DNA from: Annona cherimola
Lineage: Eukaryota; Streptophyta; Magnoliopsida; Magnoliales; Annonaceae
Length of the DNA: 64,000 bases
Reading direction: 5' to 3'
Assembly: GCA_030490835.1 (NCBI GenBank)
Contig: CM059972.1
Location: forward strand, 44,619,452-44,683,451
Shown here one piece after another: positions 35,527 to 46,914 of the stretch. Numbering within the stretch: the stretch's first letter is position 1; each line of letters opens with the position of its first letter. The notes below the pieces were generated by a model, which worked only from the letters and a program-made list of their open reading frames with translations, was not told the DNA's origin and ran no database searches. Made by a program: the position numbers and the translations under genes.

Positions 35527-37160
35527 TGACGAGCTGCGTATACATCAATTAAAATGCTCGATATTTACGCAAGTATACGTGCCCTGTCAAGTAATAAAGA
35601 GTGAGTAAAGTATCGTTCCCACTTGAAATTATTAACCGGAATTATTAATTAGTTTAACTGCTTTTGATGGGTGGAAAATTCTAAGTTTATGATTTAACTA
35701 AAACTAACGACTGCAATGAGAAATTAGAGTAGAGTTACGAAACTTCTAGATACTAGAAACGGGTTAACTGATTAGGGATGACAAATGGATAGCTCAAAAT
35801 CCTTGAATCTAAACTATATCGCATTGGTTCTTTTTAATTAGATTGTGTATGGATTTACTAGCCCAAGTTCATTAATCTTTATATATGTCTTCCAACATTA
35901 TATAAAGCTAATTACACCCTATTTAATTGCTATGTTCCCATACCATAAAATAAAGTGAAATTGATAAGTTCATAACCTGTTTAATGACTACACAGGGTTT
36001 AACGGTATATTCCTATCCGTTAAACAACTCTCCTTAACCAAGAGGAAACCTATGCCGTGCACATGGATCTAGCAGATATTTTCCTCTTCCAAGGATAAAT
36101 CAAGCAAGTAAATCATCTTACAAGGTAGCTAATCTTATAAAAAACATTAAATCCGCACATGCAAAGGTAAATCATACACAATCATATATAAAGTCAAATA
36201 TTCATTCCTGAATATTCAAAGAACCAAAAACAATATAGTTTAGAATTCAATTCATCTTAACTATCCATCTAATGGAAGTTTAGCTCAAAGACATGATCTC
36301 AACATCCATTACATCCATATAAAAAGTATCCATCAAAGCAGAGAAAGACATTAGAAAGAAATAGAGAAAATTGTTTTCCGGCGGTTTCCACCAACGGGGT
36401 TGAATCCTCTCTTCAATCCGTGCTTTGATCGCGATTTTCTCTTTCTCTTGCTATGTAGTTCGTTTCTGGGCTCTCCTCTCTCTCTCTCTCGCGCGCGCGC
36501 GCGCGAACCCCTAGGATCTATTTATAGAGTCCAATTGCGCAGCCTACGCACTGGAATTTGCGCAGACGGATGCGTATTAGCGCCTAGGTGCCCCTAGCTG
36601 TGTGTTGGGCAACTTGGAACTTTTCTGCAAACCCTAGGAATTCAGGCTTTGGCGCCTAGGCGCCCCTGGCTGGTGCCTAGGCACCAACTCCCTGGATATT
36701 CCATGATTTGGAGCTTCTCCTGAACATATTGTGGGATTATGCCTGGCGCCTGGGCACCCCTGGCTGGCGCCTAGGCACCAACTCCCTAGAAGCAGTTGTG
36801 TTTGTGGCTTCAAAAATATTCTGAACTTTGCCTGCAACTCACTGGAAACAAGTTATATGTTGAACTGTGCTGAAAAATGGCAAGGGCACGAAGGGTGGCA
36901 CCTTGGCGCCATCCACCTGCCTCGTGACTTGTCTCGATCTACACTCCACTCGCCCGCATTGCCTTCATATGTCCCGTCCTTCCTGCAAAAGATAGAAAAA
37001 CTAAGTAAATGGACTAAAAATGCCTAAAAATCAAATAATGCTCCTAAAATGCAAAGCGAGTGAAAATTAAGCTAAATGGGTACAAACTAAGCCTAATCTC
37101 TCGAACTAACGCACAAATAAAGTCTGAAATGGGTCATGATAACTCGTATACAAGTTATCA
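35527..37160 (-). repeat. Athila-A 3' LTR
   Basis: Starts TGACGAGCTGCG and ends CAAGTTATCA. It contains a (TC)n(GC)n tract at 36476-36505 and GGCGCCTAGGCGCC-type units at 36570-36790. It lacks at least one of the palindromic units present in the 5' LTR near 44430. Confidence 0.93.
36518..36527 (-). promoter_or_regulatory. Athila-A 3' LTR TATA box
   Basis: CTATAAATAG on the minus strand, conserved in the other two Athila-A LTRs. Confidence 0.6.
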
Positions 37161-38282
37161 CACCCCGAAACTTAAATGTTGCTAGTCCTCGAGCAACACA
37201 TGCAAAAATAATGAATCAATGAATCAATGAATCAATGAATGAATGCGGACTCCGCCAACTCCCTTTGCTTCCTGTTATGCTTTGATCAATCCACTTATCT
37301 ATTTCACAAGGACAAGATTAATCTAACTTGAAAAAATCCTTCATTATATAAACAAGGCACGTGTTTTCATTCTCAACCCAAGTTACATGTGGATGCTAAA
37401 ATTCCATAATACATGGTCATAATTCAACACGTTAATCTTCCATTCGATCAGAAAATTGGTTAGAGAAGTAATGGAAACAGACTTACCAAGGTTTAAGCTG
37501 AATTAACTGGTCACATAAAAAGGTAAGAAGTCACTGGGTTCAATTTTTACCAACTGCACATTCTTTTTTCCCCCCAAACTTATTGCAAAAATTCTCCTCA
37601 CCATATTTCAGGATATCTGGAGATCTATTTTTTTTCTCCTCTCACCATATTTCAGGGTATCCGAGGAGAATTTTGATTTTAAAGCGTTATTACTGTGATT
37701 TTCCTCTACTTTTTTACGCGAACCTTGCCATTTGTTGATGCCAAGTCCCGGTTACTCAGCTCAGGTCAACCACCCCCCTTTTTTATTTTTTTGATGCCTT
37801 GTTAAGGGTAATGAACATGCTTATGTGATTCTGTGAAATAATACCATTTGTGAACCCATTAAAGTACTTGGTCAGCATTTATTTAGTTCAGTTTTCATCA
37901 TTTTAGTCTGAAAGATATACATGTAATTGAATTAGAACAATGTATTATGAAATCCCTTTTAATTCTTTCACATGTCAATTTCGACTTGCTTTTATTCCTA
38001 GTTTTTTAATCTGAATTGCACATTCTTTCATGAATTCAATTTCAAGTCAACATTAATCATAACCTTGCACATTTTCACAATAAGATGGATTGACACAAAG
38101 ATAACTAACATTAGCTAGAATTGACATACATGCAACATAAAATAAAACATGAAAAACTAACCTATGGTTGAGAATTATACACCCCCCAAACTTGAGAGAT
38201 GCATTGTCCTCAATGCATGATGACCTAAAATGAACCAATAATGAAAATACAATGAAAAAAATAAATAAAATGAAAATAAAAT
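37161..38282 (-). other. Athila-A 3' untranslated region with two polypurine tracts
   Basis: No coding sequence is seen. A GTTTCGGGGTG polypurine tract abuts the 3' LTR at 37161-37171. A second, better one (plus strand CACCCCCCAAACTTGAG, near 38180) lies 1 kb further in and is followed by a similar 'AGTCCTC..GCA' context, so the end of the element seems to have been duplicated. A (AATGAATC)n run lies at about 37209-37245. A tandem duplication of the TCACCATATTTCAGG block lies at 37595-37680. Confidence 0.6.
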
Positions 38283-39474
38283 GAAAGGACCGGGACTCCC
38301 TCAAGAATCAAACTCGGTGGCGTCCTCGTCCTCGCTGTCGTCGGGCTGGGGCTGGGATGGCTGCCCAAAGTAGGCTCTGACCTCTGGTGGCGTCGGCAGG
38401 AAAGGCGGGAGGGTGGAAACATCGATCTGGCAATCCTCCGCTATCCGCTACAAGTAGGCCTCAATCTCCCTGTCATGCTGACGCTGCTACCTGGCTTGGG
38501 CTGCAACCAAGTTCTCCAGGTTGGTTAATCGCTCGCCCGTGGATAGCGGCTGCGAGGATGGACCCGCTGGTGGAGCCTCTTTAGGGCGCGTCGTGGCGTG
38601 CGGACCCGGGGCTGGGTGCCGTAGGAGAGGTCGTCGATGATAACCTAACAGTTCAGGACCTCTTTTGTCTGCTCCCATCTGACGTCGGACTGCTTGCAGA
38701 GCCCGGTGATGAGGGATGAGAAGAAATAGCTGCCCTAGGGTGCAGTCGCACAAGCGCAGATCTGATGGTAGATCAACCTTCCGATGTCGATTGTCAGCCC
38801 ACTGTAGATGGCGTATAGTAATAGGGCCTTGTCCATTGTCACCTCACTGACGTGGGTTGACGGCATCATCCGAGCCGAGATGAAGTGGAAAATCATCCTC
38901 CCATGGGAAAGCATATCACTCCGCTTGAAGGAGGTTAGTTGCCTGCCCGTTGACTTTCAAACCGGTGGCCTATGGCAAAATGGCCTAGTGATGGAGTCGG
39001 TATCTCAGTCTTCGCCCTCTAGAAACGCCTCGTACTCATCTGGGTGAGGAAAAGGCGTCAACCTGTAGTAGGGTTGATCGCCTCAGCATGAAAAGGGACG
39101 ATCTTGTCCCTGACTTTCACTCGCCCCTCCTCGTGCTCCACTGCATTGGCATAAAACTCCTTGACCACAGGAGTAATAGCAGGCGGGGGTTGAGCCACAA
39201 AATTTTGCCATCCCCGAGCGTGCAAGTTGAGTAGTGAGGCATCGGAAAATTCATCGATCTTAATTCCTCTCTCTGGAATCAGATGTCTTTTCTGGAGCGC
39301 GTCTGTGTAGCGCTTGAAGGCCTGGGCTGACACAAATCTGTTTGCGTCGAAGTCCGTGGGTTCTTGAACTTTCTTCCTCTTGGCCGATGATGATGACGTC
39401 ATATATTTCCTTGCAATCAAAAAGTCCAATACAAACAAACAGCCAAAACTCCAAAAATGCACCACAAGCAATCA
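38283..39474 (-). pseudogene. Athila-A envelope-like / plant transposon-domain ORF
   Basis: The N-terminal part (39471-39058 on the minus strand, start codon at 39471 or the internal MTSSSSAKRKK) contains the conserved RFVSAQAFKRYTDAL, LIPERGIKIDEF, LHARGWQNF and VVKEFYANA blocks of the putative plant transposon/envelope-like domain. After frameshifts, the middle (38830-38640) continues with ALLLYAIYSGLTIDIGRLIY and FFSSLITGLCKQSDV. The C-terminus is Pro-rich and ends in an acidic DDSEDEDATEFDS-like tail near 38300. Several frame changes and stops disable it. The region is more GC-rich than its surroundings. Its role in Athila elements is unknown. Confidence 0.75.
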
Positions 39475-39479
39475 CAGGT

Positions 39480-40330
39480 CAACCTCCACCAACTAATCAC
39501 CAAAACCAATCAAGCACAAAACAAATACTAAGAAATCCATAGAACTATCCACCCAAATCAATCTCTACAAACCAACCAACACACTAATCAAGCCAGACCA
39601 ATTCCAATCTTTCGCCCAATCCACACAACTAAACCGATCCAATCCACTTCTCCACTCAGATAATCACCAAGCAACATCAAACTACTTGAAATTCACTAAA
39701 GAACAGAAAATTTACCCCCGAGAGCTTGTCGTTTGAAAAACTAAAATTTTGCTTGCTATGCACTGGCGCTGGGGCGCAAGGTGGTGGCACCTAGGTGCCG
39801 ATCTGCTGTAAGACATTTTTGGCGCCAGACGGAGAAGATGATGGTGGTGGGGCTCCAAGCGAAGCCCAAATGAAGGGGGAAGTGATGGGAATCTCAATGT
39901 AGGAGTTAGGCTTAGGATTTGGTGACGAAAAACTGGAGTTTTGAATGGATTCGAGTGGATCTAAGCAAAAGGGAAAAAGAATGAAAATGGAATGGTTGGA
40001 ATGGGAGGATGATTTCTTGATGAAATGGGGTTGGATTTGAGTTGAAATGGCTTAGAATCAAGGGGAGAATGGTTGGAAATGAAGAATAGGGTTTTTTCGG
40101 CGCCAACTTGTGGCGCCGGGGCGCCCGTGTTCTTCGAGGTGTTCATCATGGCGCCGGGGCGCCGATTTCTTTCATCAATTTTTTTACAATTTTTTCTCAT
40201 GTTTGCTTCCAAGCATGATCTTTGTGAAATTGTGCTCCAAATTATTTTCCTGAAAATAAAAATAAAAACACAAATGAAAATGAAAATGAGCAATGGGTTG
40301 CCTCCCATTCAGCGCTAAGCTTAACATCCT
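39480..40330 (-). other. Athila-A spacer between pol scrap and envelope-like ORF
   Basis: Non-coding spacer containing GGCGCC-type palindromes near 39770-39830 and 40095-40165. At 40289-40315 it has the GGGAGGCAACCCA motif (minus strand) that in Athila elements normally follows the end of pol. No protein-coding signal is seen. The open frames at 39912-40308 are low-complexity Phe/Ile/Ser-rich and not convincing. Confidence 0.5.
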
Positions 40331-40739
40331 TAGCCCGATGTTCCTATTATTCAATCCGCTTTCAATTTCACAACCTCGAATTCCGGCCAGCAACCTGGAG
40401 GTTCAGATCTAATCTTAGCCCATTGGTCCATTAGGTCATGTCAGATTTGTCCTTCCGGCAGGTGAGATAGGGGCATTTGGATATGAAAATGTTCAGTTTT
40501 ATCAATTGTAACCCCTTCTACTCCATTATTGGATTTAACTTCCATGTCCTAGCTTTCCACCAGCTTGATCAGTCGTTTGAGCCCGATGTGATCAGCGCGT
40601 CGGTCGTTAGCATAGGCAGATAATTGGCAGTCTTTATTTTCAATCTTCTCTGGGTACTTCTCAATACTAGTCTGGAAAAACTCTTGAACCCTTGAGTTGA
40701 CTTATCAATCCTTAAGCAATCCTCTAAATCCGTTGGGCT

Positions 40740-41273
40740 CTATATTGACCTGAGCATGTTGAACGTGACTTTTTCATTTTGCACTTGCATGGTTAATTCT
40801 CCGGCTCGAACATTAATTATTGCGTTGCCTGTTGCGAGGAAATATCGACCTAGAATAATTGGCACATCTCGATCTTCTTCATAGTCCAGGATAATAAAAT
40901 CTGCAGGAAAAATGAACTTATCCACCTTAACAAGAACATCCTCAATAATACCTTCCGAATACATGATAGATCGATCCATCAGTTGCAGCATCACTGTCGT
41001 AGGTCGGGCTTCCCCGAGGTCCAATTTTCTGAAAATTGACTTGGGCATGAGATTAATGCTAGCTCCCAAGTCACATAGAGCTCTCCCGAAATATTGATTT
41101 CCAATTGTGCATGGGATGGTGAAACTTCCTAGGTCCTTGAGCTTAGGAGGCAGCTTCTTCTGCACCCTAGCACGTGTTTCCTCCGTTAACGCTACCGTCT
41201 CGAATTCTGTCAATCGCCTTTTCTTTGATAGCATGTCTTTCATGAATTTGGCGTAGCTAGGAATCTGTTCCAA
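40740..41273 (-). pseudogene. Athila-A aspartic protease
   Basis: A 177-codon open frame with the Athila-type protease signature: IPSYAKFMKDML entry block, FTIPCTIGNQYFGRALCDLG with active-site DLGAS (Athila elements use D-L-G), INLMPKSIFRKLDLG, then ADFIILDYEEDRDVPIILGR and FLATGNAIINV. The frame is intact across the domain but ends prematurely at 40740. The next 400 bp continue with stops (for example GCWPEFEVVKLKAD near 40380) and lead directly to the post-pol motif, so RT, RNase H and integrase are gone. The fold itself may still be competent. Confidence 0.88.
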
Positions 41274-41614
41274 GGCTTCGACGAGAGGTATATTAATATG
41301 CAGCTGCTTTAATACCTCTAAAAATTTCTTGAATTGGCCCTCCTTTTTAGTCTTTGTAAATCGCTGAGGAAATGGAGGAGGCGGCCTTGGATTAGTGGCG
41401 ATTTTAGCATCCGGTTGCTTCTAGGTAGTAGCTGGTTCTTTTGGCTCCTATGACTGCTGAATCAGAGGATTAGTGGGTTCAGTTACCGATTCTGGTGGAA
41501 TTGCATCAGGTAACTGCTTTCCACTATGCAATATGACTGCTTGGACCTGTTCCTTGCCTTTTCCCTTCGGGTCTTGCTCAGTGTCACTCGGCAACGAACC
41601 ATGAGGCCGGTTAT
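41274..41614 (-). other. Gag-protease linker of Athila-A
   Basis: Continues the gag-pol frame with Pro- and Gln-rich low-complexity peptide (on the plus strand the complement of PPFPQRF and KQLPDAIPPE-like stretches) and stops. This is typical of the linker between the zinc knuckle and protease in Athila. No separate gene. Confidence 0.5.
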
Positions 41615-42975
41615 TCAGGGCTGAGACCAGTTAGCCAATCTGAGCTTCCAAGTTCCTATTCGTCGTGATCTGGATTGCATGAATTGCATAAAAAGGTTTT
41701 CCAAATCAGATGTCTTCTCTTCTTGTGGTGGTGGATTGAATTGCATTGGTCTTGCTGGTTGTTGCTGCGGGGGGCTGCTGCGAGAATCTGGGTGGCTAAT
41801 TCGGCCTCGTTTGGTTGTTCCATGAGAAATTGGGATGATTTCTCCAGCTTGGGTTGTAGTTGTTTCCATACTGATTTGCTGGATTTCTCTAGAAATTTTT
41901 CACGTAATTAATGGACTCCGGATTGGAGGTACATTCATCACTGGGATGGCCGAATTCGCCACACCACGTGCAAATGTTTGCTGCTATCGGCTGTTGTGGG
42001 GTAGACGCCCCTAGTGCACTGATGTTGGCTGGCCTGGATAAGTTCTGAATTTGCCGAGATAAAGCTTCGATGTGGGCCTTTATCGATGAAACTACATCCA
42101 ATTGAAGTAGACCCCCACTTCGGCTCTTGTCAGATGGCAGTTGATAAGTATTGGCCGCCATTTTTTCAAGTAGGGTGTACAATTCTCGATAGCTTTTCCT
42201 CAGCAGAGAACTGTTTGATGAAGAAACCACCATGTGACAGGTGGAATCCTGGAGACCATTATAGAAAATCTGTATTTGAACCCACGGCTGAATTCCATAA
42301 TGCGGGCATTTTCGGAGCAGGTCTTTGAAGCGATCTCATGCCTCTGATAGGGTCTCCTCTCCATGTTGTTTGAACGAGACAATGTCCATTCTCAGCTTGG
42401 CTAACTTGGCAGGCGGGAAATATTTCTCCAGAAATTTCTGAGCCAAGTCATTCCATGTGTTGACAGAGTTCGGGGGCAAAGAGTTTAGTCACTCCGAAGA
42501 TCTATCCCGCAGAGAAAAAGGAAAAGTTTGAAGCCGCATCGCCTCGTCAGAGACTCCATTCTGCTTGAATGTGTTCATAATCTGCAGAAAATTCCACAGA
42601 TGGCGGTGTGGGTTTTCAGATGTGAGCCCTCCGAACTGCCCAATGGACTGGAGCATCTGGAAAATCACCGGCTTGATCTCGAAGTTGTTGGTGTTAATAG
42701 GAGGAGGTGCGATGCTTGTCTGAACTGCATTTTGGCCAAGCACAATGAGATCCCAAATGGTTGGTCCAAATCATCTTGAGGTGAATGATTTAGAATCTCA
42801 ATCCTTTGGTTTCCCTGTTGGTTTGCATGAACGTTCTTGTCCTGGTTCTCAATGCGCTCCATAGTATGCTGTCAGTTCCTAGCCTCCCTGCTTTTCTGAC
42901 GCCTTCTCAAATACGTTCGTTTGGGTTCCGGATCAAAAGGAATAACAATCTCCTTTCCGGCTCTACCTCAGCGCA
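41615..42975 (-). pseudogene. Athila-A Gag with CCHC knuckle
   Basis: The minus-strand frames encode an Athila-type Gag. The N-terminus has EIVIPFDPEPKRTYLRRR; the core has QFGGLTSENPHRHLWNF, LRLQTFPFSLRDRSSEWLNS-like sequence and FLEKYFPPAKLAKLR; then comes KDLLRKCPHYGIQPW. The C-terminus has a single zinc knuckle CTWCGEFGHPSDEC (CX2CX4HX4C, near 41950) followed by a NYNPSWRNHPNFSW block. Stops near 42860, 42489, 42330 and 41889 and frame changes disable it. It is placed next to the 5' LTR as expected. Confidence 0.85.
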
Positions 42976-43110
42976 TGCAATTTGCGAATAATCTGCAAAA
43001 ACCAATGCAATTGAACTAGTGGAAAAATTCTAAGCAAAAAGAAATTATGAAAATAAACTATTCTATAAAATTATACAAGAAAGCAATAAAACTAAAAATA
43101 ATTGCCTAGA

Positions 43111-43138
43111 CAATTTCCCGGCAGCGGCGCAAAAAACT
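43111..43138 (-). other. Athila leader motif next to 5' LTR
   Basis: On the minus strand, just inside the 5' LTR, lies TTTTTTGCGCCGCTGCCGGG, a variant of the conserved TTTTTGGCGCCGTTGCCGGG motif of Athila-type elements. The exact primer-binding tRNA was not resolved. Confidence 0.75.
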
Positions 43139-44839
43139 TGACAAGCTGTGTATATGTCAATTAAAATGCTCGCTATTTACGTAAGTATACGTGTCGTGTC
43201 AAGTAATAAAGAGTGAGTAAAGTATCGTTCCCACAAGAAATTGTTAACCGGAATTATTAATTAGTTTAACTGTTTTTCATGGGTGGAAAATTCTGAGTTT
43301 ATGATTTAACTATAACTAACGACTGCAATGAGAAATTAGAGTAGAGTACGAAACTTCTAGATACTAGAAACGGGTTTACTGATCAGGGATGGCAGATGGA
43401 TAGCTCGGAATCCTTGAATCTAAACTATATCGCATTGGTTCTTTTTAATTAGATTGTTATGGATTTACTTGCCCAAGTTCATTAATCTTTATATATGTCT
43501 TCCAACATTATATATAGCTAATTACACCCTATTTAATTGCTATGTTCCCATGCCATTAAATAAAGTAAAATTGATAAGTTCATAACCTGTTTAATGACTA
43601 CACAGGGTTTAACGGTATATTTCTATCTGTTAAACAACTCCCCTTAACCAAGAGGAAACCTATGCCATGCACATGGATCTAGCAGAGATTTTTCTCTTCA
43701 AAGGATAAATCAAGAAAGTAAATCATCTTACAAGGTAGCTAATCTTGTAAAAAACATTAAATCCGTACATGCAAAGGTAAATCATACACAATCATATATA
43801 AAGTCAAATATTCATTCCTGAATATTCAAAGAACCAAAAATAATATAGTTTAGAATTCAATTGATCTTAACTATCCATCTAATGGAGGTTTAGCTCAAAG
43901 ACATGATCTCAACATCCATTATATCCATATAAAAAGTATCCATGAAAGCAGAGAAAGAAATTAGAAAGAAATAGAGAAAACTGTTTTCCGACAGTTTCCA
44001 CCAACGGGGTTGAATCCTCTCTTCAATCCGTGCTTTGATCGCGATCTTCTCTTTCTCTTGCTGTGTAGTTCATTTCTGGGCTCTTCTCTCTCTCTCTCGC
44101 ACGTGCGAACCCCTAGGATCTATTTATAGAGTCCAATTACGCAGCTTACGCACTGGAATTTGCGCAGACGGATGTGTATTGGCGCCTAGGCGCCCCTAGC
44201 TGGCACTTAGGCACCAACTCTCTGTGCGCTGGACAACTTGGAACTTCTCTGCAAACCCTAAGAATTCATGCTTTCGCGCTTAGGCGCTAACTCCCTGGAT
44301 ATTCCATGATTTGGAGCTTCTCCTGAACATATTGTGGGATCACCCCTGGCTGGCACCTAGGCACCAACTCCCTGGAAGTAGTTGTGTTTGTGGCTTCAAA
44401 AACTTTTTGAACTTTGCCTGTATGTTGATGAAGTGGTGCCTGGACGCCCCTTTCTGGCGCCTAGGTGCCAACTCATTGGAAACAAGTTGTATGCTGAACT
44501 GTGCTGAAAAATGGCAAGGGCAAGGAGGATGGCGCTTGGGCACCAATGGTTAGCGCCTAGGCGCCAACCACCTGCTTCGTGACTTGCCTCGATCTGCACT
44601 CTACTCGCCCGCATTGCCTTCATATGTCCCGTCATTCCTGCAAAAGATGGAAAAACTAAGTAAATGGACTAAAAATGCCTAATTAACGCTAAAAATGCCT
44701 AAAAACTAAATAATACTCCTAAAATGCAAAGCGAGTGAAAATTAAGCTAAATTGGTGCAAACTAAGCCTAATCTCTTGAACTAATGCACAAATAAAGTCT
44801 GAAATAGGCCATGATAACTCGTATTTTTACGAGTTATCA
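43139..44839 (-). repeat. Athila-A 5' LTR
   Basis: Runs from TGACAAGCTGTG to ACGAGTTATCA. It is longer than the 3' LTR because of extra GGCGCC(T/C)AGG units (44180-44570). It ends in a hairpin (ACTCGTATTTTTACGAGT, 44817-44835) that is also present in the solo LTR at 25316 but altered in the 3' LTR. Confidence 0.93.
44120..44129 (-). promoter_or_regulatory. Athila-A 5' LTR TATA box
   Basis: CTATAAATAG on the minus strand, the promoter-side copy that would drive the element's transcript toward gag. Confidence 0.6.
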
Positions 44840-45252
44840 CCACCAATGCCATCAACAGGGCTCTCTTAACTCGAATGAAAATCAACCTAGAAGAATTTTG
44901 AGCTGAACGACTTTGGGAAAAGATGGGACAAGCAGCTCAACCTGAAGCGGAGGGTGGTCATCCTGAGCGGGAGCAGCCACCTCAGTCCCCACAGCAGGAG
45001 GCGGTTTCATCTCCACCACCTGCACCAGCCGAGCCTGCAACACCTCGGTCTCACGGCTCTTGCTCTCTGAGGGGTTCTCAGATTCCTGAACCACATCCGC
45101 ATTCACCAACCTGATCAACTTCTGTTCATGTTATACGGGATAACCTTGAACAAATGGAAGACAAGTTCATGCAGCAATTGGCAGGGATCCACACGACGAT
45201 GATAGAGATGCACACTCGCCAAGACAAGATGGATCATGAACTACGAACAATC

Positions 45253-46914
45253 TGTTGGGTCCCGAATAGATGGCAAAACCCAAGAGGGGAGGGGTGAATT
45301 GGGTTCTTAAAAAATTTCTTTGGTAACTTAAAAACTTAACCCCTTGTAGAATTAATCCCCTTGAATGAAGAAACTGAATGGAAAGCAAAGTAATAAAGAG
45401 AGCAGAAATAAAAGCAAGTAAACAAGGATTTTATAGTGGTTCGGGCAACCTCCCTACTCCACTCTTCCAAGCTCACACTCCTTGTGACTTGGGTTCCACT
45501 ATTGTATTCCGCGAATACAACTAGAGCCTCTTGCTCTCTTCTAGATTCTAGCTCTAGGGGGCATATACAATCAGAGCCTCTTGCTCTCTTCTAGATTCTA
45601 GCTCTAGGGGGTATCAAACACTTAGCACAAGTAGGTGATGAGTCACACTCCAATCACACACTACTTTGCTACCTCTTGATCTTAGCTACGCAAGCTAAAT
45701 CAAGTTCAACATAAACAAGTAAACAATAAAAGTAAACTACACTTTACAGGTGTGTAGAAACGATTTAGTGCAGGGAAGAACTTGTAGATGATGGCTTTGA
45801 AGTTTCTGAATGTAGCTCTTGCAACTTGAAGCACAATTCTTCCTCTCTTGATTGGCTTGATCACTTTAATGCTCTTGTAGATAGGAGTTATGCTCACTTA
45901 ATGTTTTCCAACTACTTCCCTCATCCACCATGAATGCTATTTATAATTTTGGAGGGAATCCGAACGTTAGAAGGTAGGTGGCGCGCATTTAATGCGCCAA
46001 CGTTCGAATTAATTCCGACCGTTGCGACCCAAGTCGCATGTGGAGTCGACTTCGGATGCGACTTCGCCCAAGTCGCAGATGGAGTCGACTTCGGGTGCGA
46101 CTTCGCTTCTCCGTCGCAACTTCAAGTTCCAGTCAGGGTCGACTTGGGTTCTCGACTTGACCCAAGTCGCAGGTGGAGTCGACTTCGGGTTCGACTTCAC
46201 CTCGACAGTTGGCTTCATGAACTTGGAACTTTGAAACTTTGTTTTTCTTAGTCTTTCTCAAGCCTTTTAATTCCTTTGCAATCTTTGTTACTCTTTGGAT
46301 CATGGTGTCTTGCTTTCATTAGCTCCAAGATTTGCAAACCTTAAATCCTTGAATCTTGAACATTTGGATCTTGTGAATCTTGAAGAGATTGACCCTTGCA
46401 TGATTGATTCAAGCTCCTTGCTTCGCATTGGACTCATGACTTGATTTCATCTTGAATATGCATTCCAGCTTATCTTCTGAAAAATCGCCTCTGCCCGATC
46501 GAAGTCGATGTCGGAGTCGACTTCCGCTGCGACTTCACCTCAAGTCGCACGTGGAGTCGACTTGGGGTGCGACTTCGGCACTTCATGTTCTGAGCTTCGA
46601 CTCTGGACAGTTTTTGTCATCTGAGGTCGATGTCGAGGTCGACTTCGTTTGCGACTTGGCTACCCAAGTCGCAGGTGGAGTCGACTTGGCCTGCGACTTC
46701 ACTTGCTCTTCTCCCGTTTTCAACTCTGGACAGTTTTGCATGTTGAAGTCGATCTTGGAGTCGACTTGGGATACGACTTGGCTTTTATACTTGATTTTCT
46801 TCAAATGTATATTCCTTAAACATTTCACAAACTTGTTAGTAGCCAAGACATACTCAAATTGATTTGTTAATCATCAAAACATGGATTTAACTTGTTTTCC
46901 ACATATTTCCAACA
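45253..46914 (-). mobile_element. Sirevirus-type solo LTR, TSD CAATC
   Basis: A 1,662-bp LTR runs from TGTTGGGTCCCGAATAG to TATTTCCAACA, with a 6-bp TGTTGG/CCAACA inverted end. It is flanked by CAATC at 45248-45252 and 46915-46919. It contains an internal 62-bp tandem duplication (about 45518-45612, GAGCCTCTTGCTCTCTTCTAG unit) and two AAGTCG/GTCGACTT arrays (46025-46205 and 46500-46780). No internal domain remains. It inserted into the envelope-like ORF; removal restores the reading frame. Confidence 0.95.
45937..45948 (-). promoter_or_regulatory. Sirevirus LTR TATA box
   Basis: The minus strand reads ATTATAAATAGC. The sister LTR has TATAAAAGAGC at 52471 in the corresponding place, just downstream of the AAGTCG array. 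Confidence 0.5.

Larger units (their letters stand above)
35527..44839 (-). mobile_element. Athila-A LTR retrotransposon lacking RT/RH/INT, TSD CCACC
   Basis: A 9,313-bp element is flanked by CCACC at 35522-35526 and CCACC at 44840-44844. Its LTRs are 35527-37160 (3') and 43139-44839 (5'), both bounded by TG..CA ends. In minus-strand order it has the Athila leader motif, gag with a CCHC knuckle, protease, a pol C-terminal scrap, an envelope-like ORF and a polypurine tract. Reverse transcriptase, RNase H and integrase cannot be found anywhere between the protease and the 3' LTR, so the element depends on others or is an internal-deletion derivative. Over the first 400 bp the LTRs differ by roughly 5% by eye. 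Confidence 0.92.

Noticed and set aside
36634..37027. Open frames across the GGCGCC array (also 44311-44635)
   Set aside because: GC-rich palindromic repeats in the Athila-A LTR produce open frames on both strands. No domain and no coding context.
37205..37245. Short direct repeats resembling a CRISPR-like array (also considered for the LTR arrays at 47935-48400)
   Set aside because: A simple 8-bp microsatellite and degenerate tandem units without spacers. Plant DNA; no cas genes.
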